Source of the DNA: Methanocella_A sp035319305
GTDB taxonomy: Archaea > Halobacteriota > Methanocellia > Methanocellales > Methanocellaceae
DNA: 8,341 bases
Direction: 5' to 3'
Assembly (NCBI GenBank): GCA_035319305.1
Contig: DATHCY010000111.1
Span: 1-8,341 of the forward strand
Of the stretch, positions 1 to 6,015 are shown one piece after another (position 1 is the first letter of the stretch; the number at the start of each line of letters is the position of its first letter). The position numbers and the translations under genes were made by a program. Under the pieces are notes generated by a model. That model was given only the letters and a program-made list of their open reading frames with translations. It had not been told where the DNA came from and ran no database searches.

Positions 1-2
1 AC

Positions 3-539
3 TTCGAGCTACAAAAGCAATATCGGCCGGAGAATGTGTCAATCTACGATTACGAGACCGGAAAGCCGCTCAAATACCAGATGAAAGATCTGGAAAGCGT
101 GGCGGCCTATGATGTCAGTTTCGATAGGCCGTATTTCAACGGCTATACGTTCGTAGTTGAGTACGATAATCATAACCATATCATCGACGAGGGCGGCGGA
201 ACGTATAGTTTCGGCATGAGGCCGGGCGTGGATATCAATAAGGTGGAACGAATATACACCGTGATTCTACCACCCCAAAATTTCACGTATATCGGCTACA
301 ATACCGCGCTAGACAGGCCGATCTCGGTCGATACGGTAGACGGCAGCACAGTGATCGTTTTCCATAACATAACCAGTGCGCCGGCCGATTATGCCTGGGA
401 GATCAAGTTCCGGGCTATAGGGATTAAGAATGAGTTGGAAAAAGCTAACACCGGCCCCGGAGTATCGCTGGACGGAGGGATGACGTTGATCGTCTCCCTC
501 GTATCGCTGGCTGTCTGCATCCGGTTTAAAAAGAGATAG
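3..539 (+). CDS. C-terminal part of a membrane-anchored surface protein (5' end outside window)
   Basis: The frame is open from the left edge (codons begin at base 3) and stops at 537-539, so the gene probably starts upstream; a GTG at 36 is the first internal start but nothing marks it as the true one. About 178 residues are visible. Most are hydrophilic and beta-rich with many aromatic residues, including N-glycosylation-type sites such as N-F-T and N-I-T, which suits a domain outside the cell. The last ~25 residues form one hydrophobic helix (roughly V-S-L-D-G-G-M-T-L-I-V-S-L-V-S-L-A-V) ending in basic F-K-K-R, so the protein is probably anchored by its C terminus with the bulk outside. 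The helix follows a Gly-Pro-Gly stretch, but I do not see a clear PGF-type archaeosortase signal. The family is not recognised. It converges with the next gene on the opposite strand. Confidence 0.75.
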   Translation, partial: FELQKQYRPENVSIYDYETGKPLKYQMKDLESVAAYDVSFDRPYFNGYTFVVEYDNHNHIIDEGGGTYSFGMRPGVDINKVERIYTVILPPQNFTYIGYNTALDRPISVDTVDGSTVIVFHNITSAPADYAWEIKFRAIGIKNELEKANTGPGVSLDGGMTLIVSLVSLAVCIRFKKR

Positions 540-543
540 CAGA

Positions 544-575
544 CATTGCATTTTTCAATGCTATTCGTTTGCTCA
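544..575. terminator. Bidirectional terminator candidate between convergent genes
   Basis: Only about 50 bases separate two convergent stop codons. They hold a small inverted repeat, GCATT-TTTC-AATGC at 548-561 (or CATTG/CAATG at 544-560), flanked on the + strand by T-rich sequence (TTTTT inside the loop region, then TATTCGTTTG). Archaeal termination mainly needs U-rich tracts, so this is plausible for the upstream surface-protein gene but weak for the leftward genes. Confidence 0.35.
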
Positions 576-590
576 TTCGTTGTTCGATCG

Positions 591-887
591 TCAGCCGAGT
601 ATCCGGTAATAGACGGTTTCATCCCAGTCGTAGACTTCCTGTAGCCGCACGACCATCTCAGCGGCAAGCTCACGTGCATTCATGTACCGAAATTTTCCCT
701 CCAAGTCGTCTAGAAACTCGTGGGTCCAGTTTCCGGTCATCCGAAACTCGATCTCGCACATTTTGGCCAAGATCTCCTTTTTCGTCATGTCGACGCAGCC
801 GGTAGGATAGCATACCTCCGCCACTTCTTCCAAGTTCTCTATGCCCTTAATTTCGTTATCGAGCAGGTGCTCGTAATCGATCCTCAT
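591..887 (-). CDS. Unrecognised 98-residue acidic protein
   Basis: I do not recognise this family. The 98-residue product is acidic and appears helical and soluble, with no signal peptide or membrane segment. It has three cysteines (26, 31 and 44), two of them in C-Y-P-T-G-C, a spacing compatible with but not proof of metal binding. The C-terminal half is rich in Trp, Tyr and charged residues (N-W-T-H-E-F-L-D-D-L near 53-62). The start is well supported: on the minus strand GGAAGTGAG (892-900), close to the archaeal GGAGGTGA signal, lies four bases before the ATG and overlaps the stop codon of the isomerase gene. With only five bases between the two genes, they almost certainly share one transcript and are translationally coupled. 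The context suggests an accessory role linked to the isomerase or to nucleotide salvage, but that is inference only. Confidence 0.8.
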   Translation of the reverse strand: MRIDYEHLLDNEIKGIENLEEVAEVCYPTGCVDMTKKEILAKMCEIEFRMTGNWTHEFLDDLEGKFRYMNARELAAEMVVRLQEVYDWDETVYYRILG

Positions 888-892
888 TTAGC

Positions 893-1837
893 TCACTTCC
901 CAAAACCGTTTTCCGCCGAGTCTTCGATTTCCCAGCCCAGTTTTTCCGTGATGATCCAGTAGGCCATTTCCGGAGGGATCGCGCCCAGCTCTGTACAGAT
1001 CATATCAATATAGCGATGGGGCGTGATATCAAATGCGGGATTTGCCACTTTCAAATTCGGCCACTTTTTCTGCATATCCAAGCTCAGCACTTCGGCCGGA
1101 TCCCGCTCCTCGATTTCGACCATCTCGCCAAGCAGGGTTCTGGGACTGAACTTATATGTCTCGGCTGCTACGATAAATGGCACCCGCGCTTCCTGGGCCG
1201 CCAGCGACAGCTGGGAGGTGCCGACCTTATTGATCAGATTGCCATTGACCGTAATCGCATCCGCACCTACCACGACCGCGTCGACTTTTTTCATGAAGTA
1301 CCTCACAGCAGAGTCTAGGATCAGTGTGGTCGGTATGCCCGCTTTTTGCATGATATCGACCGTGACATAGCCCTGCATCCGGGGACGGGTCTCGGTGGCG
1401 ATCACACTGATCTTTTTACCATGGCTGAATGCGGTTTGGATAATACTTGCCGCCGCCGAAGAGTTGCAGTGAGTCATTATAGTGTCACCAGATCTTAAGC
1501 GACGCGCACCGATCTCTCCGATCTTCTTGACCGAGTTTTCCGAACTGACGATAAAAGTATCAGCGTTGGCTACGATCTGGCCGCGTGCTTCGCTCACCGA
1601 GGCCGCTTTATACCTCATCACGATCCGAAGCGCGTTCGGAAGCGATACAGCAGTCGGCCTGGTCGCATACAGCGTGTTATAAGCTGCTTTCATCCGGGCG
1701 TTGAACTCATCCAGGCTATCGGTCTCGATGGTTTTTGCCTCCTCTTTCAGCGCAAGAGCGGCCGCCCTCGCGATCCTGCCTGCACCACGGATCTCCATGT
1801 TTTTAATTTTATCAGCGGTTTCCTGTAATACGGTCAT
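893..1837 (-). CDS. Ribose-1,5-bisphosphate isomerase (R15P isomerase, eIF2B-like fold)
   Basis: The family converts alpha-ribose 1,5-bisphosphate to ribulose 1,5-bisphosphate, between AMP phosphorylase and type III RuBisCO in the archaeal AMP salvage pathway; it is cytoplasmic. The 314-residue length is normal. The N-terminal I-R-G-A-G-R-I-A-R-A-A motif (16-26) is typical of the family. Cys124 in T-H-C-N-S-S and Asp193 in V-G-A-D-A-I-T-V-N-G correspond in spacing to the catalytic Cys133 and Asp202 described for the Thermococcus kodakarensis enzyme (a constant offset of nine). N-K-V-G-T at 203-207 and the P-F-I-V-A-A-E-T-Y-K-F segment are also typical. The start agrees with homologues, which have I-K-N-M-E-I-R-G-A-G near residues 11-20, and a GAGGG (1847-1851, minus strand) lies nine bases before it. 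The main alternative, a generic eIF2B-alpha-like or methylthioribose-1-phosphate isomerase-like protein, is less likely. Neither RuBisCO nor AMP phosphorylase is in the window. The 98-residue gene follows directly in the same operon. Confidence 0.92.
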   Translation of the reverse strand: MTVLQETADKIKNMEIRGAGRIARAAALALKEEAKTIETDSLDEFNARMKAAYNTLYATRPTAVSLPNALRIVMRYKAASVSEARGQIVANADTFIVSSENSVKKIGEIGARRLRSGDTIMTHCNSSAAASIIQTAFSHGKKISVIATETRPRMQGYVTVDIMQKAGIPTTLILDSAVRYFMKKVDAVVVGADAITVNGNLINKVGTSQLSLAAQEARVPFIVAAETYKFSPRTLLGEMVEIEERDPAEVLSLDMQKKWPNLKVANPAFDITPHRYIDMICTELGAIPPEMAYWIITEKLGWEIEDSAENGFGK

Positions 1838-1891
1838 GTCTCATAGCCCTCGTGGAATTGCATCGGGTTTAGCGAAAATTAGATTGATATG

Positions 1892-1908
1892 AATAGCTAT
1901 AGACTTTT
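1892..1908 (-). promoter_or_regulatory. Weak promoter candidate for the isomerase operon
   Basis: On the minus strand an A-rich stretch (AAAAAG) is followed by TCTATAGCTAT, a poor TATA-box match. It would place transcription start near 1870 and give a leader of about 30 bases that includes the GAGGG ribosome binding site. No better candidate was seen in the divergent region for this strand. Confidence 0.25.
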
Positions 1909-2001
1909 TCATCAGATCGCTATGTTGAATATTGTTGTGGCGAACTATAGGTTGTTTCGAGGTCCTAGGGGCTACTATCGCTGCGCCGTGTTTGAAACCA
2001 G

Positions 2002-2018
2002 AGAAAAACGTTTATACA
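2002..2018 (+). promoter_or_regulatory. BRE/TATA promoter of the alpha/beta hydrolase gene
   Basis: AGAAAAACG (BRE-like) runs directly into TTTATACA, a good archaeal TATA box. Transcription would start near 2040, about 55 bases before the first start codon of the hydrolase, leaving room for a structured leader. Confidence 0.5.
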
Positions 2019-2045
2019 CAGCGCCCCTACACACCGTATGCTAGC

Positions 2046-2071
2046 CGGGCTGTTGTCATTGCTATAGCCCG
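2046..2071 (+). promoter_or_regulatory. Inverted repeat in the hydrolase leader
   Basis: CGGGCT (2046-2051) and AGCCCG (2066-2071) are perfect 6-bp arms around a 14-base loop; a G-U and a U-A pair can extend the stem inwards. It falls just after the predicted transcription start and 23 bases before the first start codon. It could be a leader hairpin or an operator; chance occurrence is not excluded. Confidence 0.3.
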
Positions 2072-2094
2072 ATGGATGGATAATAGATAGGATT

Positions 2095-2955
2095 GTGACC
2101 GGGATGGATGAAATAGTAACAATCGATGGCATTAAAGTTCGCTACGACGTGGAAGGGACCGGCGACCCAATTCTGCTTATCCATGGCCCCGGGGTCGGGC
2201 GAAGCATCTGGAAACAGTTTATAAGCGAAGCCTCCGGGATGTTTAAGGTGTATGCGATCGACCTACCTGGGTTTGGCAACTCTGATGCCCCCAAGGACTT
2301 GCCCTACAGCATCGGGTTCTATGTGGATTTCTTGCTCAAGTTCATGAACGAGCTCGGTATCAGTAAGGCCAATGTTACCGGCTCTTCTATGGGGGGCATG
2401 ATAGTTGCAGACATGGCATCGATATACCCCCATAGGGTGACTAAGATCGCGTTGATAGCCCCTGCAGGGCTGTCGCCCATGCGCAGTAAATTTTCCAGCA
2501 TATCGAGGAGGAAGCTCAGGGGCGTTTCGTTCTGGCTCATGTCCATAAACAGAGGGCTGTTTCGAAAGTTCTACGAGGACTTCTTCTACGATAGAAAAAA
2601 GATCCCGGAGGGACTGGTAAACGAGGCATGGGGTCGGATGAAAGACCCCGGATACCGCAAGGCACTGATGAAAAATTCTCTGCTAATGGCGGCCAGAGAC
2701 GATCAGTTCGAGGAATCGCTCAGCTCGATCAAGAGCAGGACGCTGATTATGTGGGGAGCCGAAGACCGGATAGTCCCTGTAGCCGACGCGGACCGTTTTT
2801 CATCTTCAATTAAGAGATCGGAGGTAAAAATACTGGAGAATTGCGGGCATATGGTACTGGCAGATCAGGGCGAACTATGTACTAAATCTGTGCTCACGTT
2901 CTTCGGGCAAGTTGATCTGTACTACGCAAACGAGGAAGTTCTGTCGACAGGCTGA
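2095..2955 (+). CDS. Alpha/beta hydrolase fold protein with intact catalytic triad
   Basis: The 286-residue product has the full layout of a soluble alpha/beta hydrolase. The oxyanion-hole loop is H-G-P-G near residues 30-33, and A-I-D-L-P-G-F-G-N-S-D is at 54-64. The nucleophile elbow G-S-S-M-G places Ser98, the acid is Asp224 in G-A-E-D-R-I-V-P, and the base is His252 in N-C-G-H-M-V. A helical lid (about 130-200) is rich in Arg, Lys and aromatic residues. No signal peptide or membrane anchor is visible, so it should act in the cytoplasm. It resembles carbon-carbon bond hydrolases and esterases of the MhpC/BphD type, but the substrate cannot be read from sequence. The first start is GTG at 2095; an in-frame ATG at 2104 is equally plausible, since neither has a clear ribosome binding site, and would give 283 residues. 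It has its own promoter and is transcribed away from the isomerase operon. Confidence 0.88.
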   Translation: MTGMDEIVTIDGIKVRYDVEGTGDPILLIHGPGVGRSIWKQFISEASGMFKVYAIDLPGFGNSDAPKDLPYSIGFYVDFLLKFMNELGISKANVTGSSMGGMIVADMASIYPHRVTKIALIAPAGLSPMRSKFSSISRRKLRGVSFWLMSINRGLFRKFYEDFFYDRKKIPEGLVNEAWGRMKDPGYRKALMKNSLLMAARDDQFEESLSSIKSRTLIMWGAEDRIVPVADADRFSSSIKRSEVKILENCGHMVLADQGELCTKSVLTFFGQVDLYYANEEVLSTG

Positions 2956-2964
2956 CTAATTAAG

Positions 2965-3044
2965 ATATAGGGGCCGTGTGGAGAGAAAGTCCGCTCCTTT
3001 AGAGGTGGATATGTCAGTAGCAGTAGATGGTAATACGGATCGAT
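2965..3044 (+). pseudogene. RNase P RNA-like 5' core fragment (tentative)
   Basis: GAGAGAAAGTCCGCTCC (2982-2998) resembles the universally conserved CR-I/P4 segment of RNase P RNA (GAGGAAAGUCCG in E. coli). What follows (TTTAGAGG, then GATGGTAATACGGAT) parallels the order of the next bacterial blocks (CATAGGGCAGG, then CCAGGTAACGCC). The conserved 3' blocks, such as ACAGAA and the P4 3' strand, are not found before the T-tract and the next gene at 3111. The stretch is also far too short for an archaeal RNase P RNA, usually around 250 bases or more. It may therefore be a partial copy, a small RNA of other nature, or coincidence. This is a judgement from remembered consensus, not an alignment. 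Confidence 0.22.
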
Positions 3045-3072
3045 GTCAATTGACCAAAAAGTACTTTTTTTT
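3045..3072 (+). terminator. Double palindrome with T8 tract
   Basis: GTCAATTGAC (3045-3054) is a perfect 10-base palindrome. Next to it AAAAAGTACTTTTT (3056-3069) is a perfect 14-base palindrome running into eight consecutive T (3065-3072). A U8 run is a good archaeal termination signal for the hydrolase transcript or for a small RNA encoded just upstream. The same T-rich region is also the only place for a promoter of the operon starting at 3111. Confidence 0.55.
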
Positions 3073-3110
3073 ACATGCTTATTCTTTGAAGTATTGTTTG
3101 GTGTTGATTT

Positions 3111-4241
3111 GTGACGGATCTCTTTGATATCTCGGTCGGATATGTCAGGTTCAGAAACCCCGTAGCAGTGGCTTCGATGGCTGGCATTACTGACAGTGCC
3201 CTATTTGAGCGATGTACGGACGCAGGGCTTTATGTTTTAGGCGGCTACAGCCTCGATGCAACAACAATGAAAGCCTCGGAAGCGCTTACGTCAAGGGGCA
3301 GAAAGGAGTTTATAACTGATCGCCCCCTCGAGCTGATAGAGTCTGAGCTGAAAAAGGTCTCGGAAAAGGGGGTCGCTATCGGTGTCAACGTCAGATCGAC
3401 GGACACGGCACCAATAGTACAGGCGGCAGAACTGGCCCGGAGATATGGGGCGATCCTGGAGCTGAACGCCCACTGCAGACAGGAAGAAATGGCTGCGATA
3501 GGGGTCGGCGAGGTCATGCTGAAGAACAGGGTGGCTCTGGCCAGGATGATCTCGGAGATCAAAAAGACCAAGGCGGTTCTCTCGCTAAAGATGAGGGCAG
3601 GCATCGTCGATGAGGTGCCTTTGCTGAGGCTGCTGGAAAAAGCGGGGCTTGACATCGTTCATATCGACACAATGGGCATCAAAGGGTCGGGCGTCAATTG
3701 CATAAAACGGATCAGGGACGGCACGAGCCTGTTTATCATCGGCAATAACTCGATCAGGAGCTATGAGACGGCTCAGTCGGCGTATTCCGCCGGGTGCGAT
3801 ATGATCTCGCTGGCCAGACCGGTGATGGATGATCCCAGCATCATTAAAAGCCTGGTCGCCTATACCGAGGGCCAGCAACGTATGTCTGGCTGGTATAATG
3901 CACCGTCTCATATATGCCGAGGTGGCGACCTCAGGGGCCTCACGTGGTGCTGCCCTCCCGTAAAGGACTGTCCGGTGCATATGGCTTTACGACGGGCCAA
4001 TATGTCGCCTGAGACCTTCGCCAAGCTAAAGCTGAGCTTCGGCAAAGGTACCGGGCTGGAAAATGGAAACACGACATGTTTCGGAAGCCTGGTGTGGTGC
4101 TGCAAGTTTAACAAGCCATGCTACCTTCGGGAGGGGTCTATGGAGGAGAAATCTTTGGCGATGAAAGAATACGTCCACCTGAAGAAGCGGTTGGCAGAAG
4201 AGATCATCAAAAACATTGATAAGGACCGGGTTGTCTCGTAG
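3111..4241 (+). CDS. Methanogenesis marker protein 9 with N-terminal Dus-like TIM barrel
   Basis: The 376-residue product has two parts. Residues 1-255 resemble an FMN-binding TIM barrel of the NifR3/dihydrouridine synthase type: F-R-N-P-V-A-V-A-S-M-A-G-I-T-D at 14-28, L-N-A-H-C-R with Cys122 where Dus proteins have the N-x-G-C-P catalytic cysteine, L-K-M-R-A-G at 159-164, and a phosphate-binding I-G-N-N-S-I at 210-215. Residues 265-340 match the methanogenesis marker 9 domain (TIGR03277), known for eight invariant cysteines; here they are 269, 280, 281, 287, 323, 330, 331 and 337, within W-C-C-P-P-V-K-D-C and W-C-C-K-F-N-K-P-C. The cysteines suggest a metal or Fe-S site. The family is reported only from methanogens and its function is unknown. 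GTG at 3111 is the only reasonable start: an in-frame stop lies two codons upstream, and a partial GGTG ribosome site is present. It begins a three-gene operon; the next ATG follows its stop after one base. Confidence 0.9.
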   Translation: MTDLFDISVGYVRFRNPVAVASMAGITDSALFERCTDAGLYVLGGYSLDATTMKASEALTSRGRKEFITDRPLELIESELKKVSEKGVAIGVNVRSTDTAPIVQAAELARRYGAILELNAHCRQEEMAAIGVGEVMLKNRVALARMISEIKKTKAVLSLKMRAGIVDEVPLLRLLEKAGLDIVHIDTMGIKGSGVNCIKRIRDGTSLFIIGNNSIRSYETAQSAYSAGCDMISLARPVMDDPSIIKSLVAYTEGQQRMSGWYNAPSHICRGGDLRGLTWCCPPVKDCPVHMALRRANMSPETFAKLKLSFGKGTGLENGNTTCFGSLVWCCKFNKPCYLREGSMEEKSLAMKEYVHLKKRLAEEIIKNIDKDRVVS

Positions 4242-4242
4242 C

Positions 4243-5091
4243 ATGGAGCGGATACCGAAACCATCATATCTGGCCAGATGCGCGGTGCTGGCCATGGCGC
4301 TCGAGGTCTCGGGCACCCCCAAGCCGGGCAATATTGACCGGGATCATGACTATCCAGATACGAAGTATGAAGATTTCCTGGCGGCGGCCATTGGTGTATA
4401 CCCTATCCTTGAACGCGCTTGCCGTGAGGGGGGGATCGGTGAGCTGATCCTTGACTCGTCTGAGGAAAGTGTGATGTGGCAGTCAGGAGGTAACACCCAT
4501 TTCGGCGCATTCATCCTGCTTTTTCCGCTTATCAAAGCTGCATCGGTCAATCCGCACGGTATACAGGATGCCGCGATCAGTATCACTAGGGAGACGACGA
4601 TCGAGGATGCAGTGGACTTTTACAGGGCTTTCAGCAAAGTCCAGGTTAAAATGAAGGGTTCGGACGATTTGGACGCTAGCGACGAGAGATCCATCGACGA
4701 AATCCGACGACGTGGGCTCACGCTGTTCGATATCATGGAAATCTCGGCCAAAAATGACATGGTGGCCCGGGAGTGGGTTAACGGTTTCACCAGGTCGTTC
4801 CAGTCAGCTGATATGATCGCGGAGAGGCGCATATCAGGAACGCTTAACGATGCTATCGTGCTGACTTACCTGGAACTACTGGCGAACGAGCCGGACACAT
4901 TTGTGGTAAAAAAGTATGACCTGGAGAAGGCCCTCTATGTTCAGGGGCTGGCTATAGACGTGCTGGAACGACGTATGACGCTAAACGAGCTTTCGCGTCG
5001 CCTCTACAGTGAAAAGATCAATCCAGGCTCCAGCGCTGACATAATGATTGCAGGCATATTCATAGCCCTATCACGGGGCATGAGAGTGTGA
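4243..5091 (+). CDS. CitG-like triphosphoribosyl-dephospho-CoA synthase family protein
   Basis: The 282-residue product carries CitG-family signatures: A-L-E-V-S-G-T-P-K-P-G-N-I-D-R at 19-33, an acidic D-H-D-Y-P-D-T-K-Y-E-D-F-L segment to residue 46, and G-G-N-T-H-F-G at 82-88. Authentic CitG/MdcB proteins attach triphosphoribose to dephospho-CoA to make the prosthetic group of citrate or malonate lyase. Archaeal members are found without those lyases, so the usual name is probably misleading. CitG-like genes of this sort are recalled from tetrahydromethanopterin-linked C1 clusters, where the true reaction is unproven. ATG at 4243 is chosen because it lies one base after the marker 9 stop and gives the usual N terminus; a TTG at 4216 inside marker 9 would add nine unlikely residues. 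The DUF447 gene follows after seven bases, so the three genes form one operon. Confidence 0.85.
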   Translation: MERIPKPSYLARCAVLAMALEVSGTPKPGNIDRDHDYPDTKYEDFLAAAIGVYPILERACREGGIGELILDSSEESVMWQSGGNTHFGAFILLFPLIKAASVNPHGIQDAAISITRETTIEDAVDFYRAFSKVQVKMKGSDDLDASDERSIDEIRRRGLTLFDIMEISAKNDMVAREWVNGFTRSFQSADMIAERRISGTLNDAIVLTYLELLANEPDTFVVKKYDLEKALYVQGLAIDVLERRMTLNELSRRLYSEKINPGSSADIMIAGIFIALSRGMRV

Positions 5092-5098
5092 GCAATAC

Positions 5099-5656
5099 AT
5101 GTCGCTGGACGAGATATTCCAGGAAGGTATAACTGAGACCGTCATTACGACACAATCATCCGAAGGCACGCCGAACGCAGCACCGATGGGCGTTGTGAGG
5201 CGTGGTGACTCATTGCTGATACGCATGTACCCTAACTCCAGAACCTACCGGAATATCGCTGATAACGGACGCCTTGTTGCCTGTATTATGACGGATCCTA
5301 TGATCTTTGTAGTATCGGCATTCCATGATCTAGAGGAGGGTTTCTTTATCCCGCAGACCGATGATAGCGGACCGCCGTTGCTAAAGGATGCCTGCGCATG
5401 GGTCAGCTGTGAAGCCATCATCGAAGGCACCGTTCGACTTCGTCCGATCAAGTACAAGATATTGCGGAAGACAGTGCCTCGATTCAGCCGTGGGTTCGCG
5501 TCGGTTATTGACGCCACCATCACCGGCACAAGACTCAAGTTACTGGGCGACGAAGGACGAAAGCGCATTCATGACGATGCAGTAATAGTTAAAAAATGCG
5601 GGACATCAAGGGACATCGAAGCGATGGCTAAGCTGCAGGAGATATTGAACCTGTGA
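5099..5656 (+). CDS. DUF447 family protein, probable flavin-binding split barrel
   Basis: The 185-residue product matches the archaeal DUF447 family. It has E-T-V-I-T-T near 13-18, then T-P-N-A-A-P-M-G-V at 24-32, S-R-T-Y-R-N-I-A at 47-54, and a conserved R-G-F-A-S-V-I-D-A-T-I-T-G-T-R segment at 131-145. The N-terminal half looks like a split-barrel flavin-binding fold, and solved DUF447 structures are recalled as having bound FMN; no catalytic activity is established. No signal peptide or membrane segment is visible. The ATG at 5099 has a GAGTGTGAG stretch just upstream that overlaps the CitG-like stop, supporting the start and coupling. It is the last gene of the operon. Members are recalled in H4MPT-linked C1 clusters of methylotrophic bacteria, which supports a role in C1 cofactor metabolism by association only. 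Confidence 0.85.
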   Translation: MSLDEIFQEGITETVITTQSSEGTPNAAPMGVVRRGDSLLIRMYPNSRTYRNIADNGRLVACIMTDPMIFVVSAFHDLEEGFFIPQTDDSGPPLLKDACAWVSCEAIIEGTVRLRPIKYKILRKTVPRFSRGFASVIDATITGTRLKLLGDEGRKRIHDDAVIVKKCGTSRDIEAMAKLQEILNL

Positions 5657-5687
5657 TATGAGAAAGTTATAGCACCCAAACAAGTCT

Positions 5688-5720
5688 GGCGCTGGACGGT
5701 ATACCATACCGTGGAGCACC
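5688..5720 (+). repeat. Strong hairpin after the marker 9 operon
   Basis: ACGGTAT (5696-5702) and ATACCGT (5706-5712) form a perfect 7-bp stem with loop ACC. Beyond a GG/GG internal mismatch the stem resumes with GGCGCT pairing AGCACC (one mismatch). It lies 32 bases after the DUF447 stop but no T-run follows. It could be an mRNA-end stabilising hairpin, an operator, or the edge of a decayed element. Confidence 0.45.
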
Positions 5721-5841
5721 AAAACAAATTAAGCACATGAATTGCTCGAATCAATCAAGGGGTCCGCGACAAACATGAACTAATCAAACCACTGGTTAGA
5801 CTCGAAAGCCCACAAGATCCAGTTATTATAGTCACTTTTGA

Positions 5842-5988
5842 ATGGTTTTGTATCGTATTGTAGAGTCGCCAAGAAATATGAGGAATCTTCAACCCATGAG
5901 CTCAGGCAGGACTGTTAATGAGCTTATATGAATGGGACTATGTAGAGAAGCCCCGGTTGCTTTAAATAGGGTGAATCTGACCCCTTGA
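5842..5988 (+). pseudogene. Possible right-end remnant of an IS200/IS605-type element (tnpB tail/omega RNA region)
   Basis: One frame reads through 5842-5988 with a single internal TGA at 5929 and a final TGA at 5986. Its residues (for example M-S-S-G-R-T-V-N-E-L, then E-A-P-V-A-L) resemble the variable tails of archaeal TnpB proteins. Within it, GAAGCCCCGG (5947-5956) and AGGGTGAA (5968-5975) look like a damaged version of the GAAGCCCC...GGGGTG hairpin that commonly closes IS605-type elements. No TnpA, TnpB catalytic domain or left end is present. The resemblance is from memory; the fragment may be ordinary intergenic DNA. Confidence 0.3.
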
Positions 5989-6015
5989 GGATACAGTTAT
6001 TTGACATTTAACGCT

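Noticed and set aside
1016..1370. Overlapping rightward open frames within 1016-1370
   Set aside because: They are antisense to the well-supported isomerase gene, with no ribosome site or family signature.
3245..3655. Leftward 136-codon open frame
   Set aside because: It is Ser/Leu-rich and antisense to the marker 9 gene, a usual mirror of its codon usage.
5245..5568. Leftward 107-codon open frame
   Set aside because: It is antisense to the DUF447 gene and its product has no recognisable motif.
5741..5863. Rightward 40-codon open stretch (V-R-D-K-H-E-L-I-K-P-L region)
   Set aside because: It looks coding-like but has no start codon and its length is within chance expectation.
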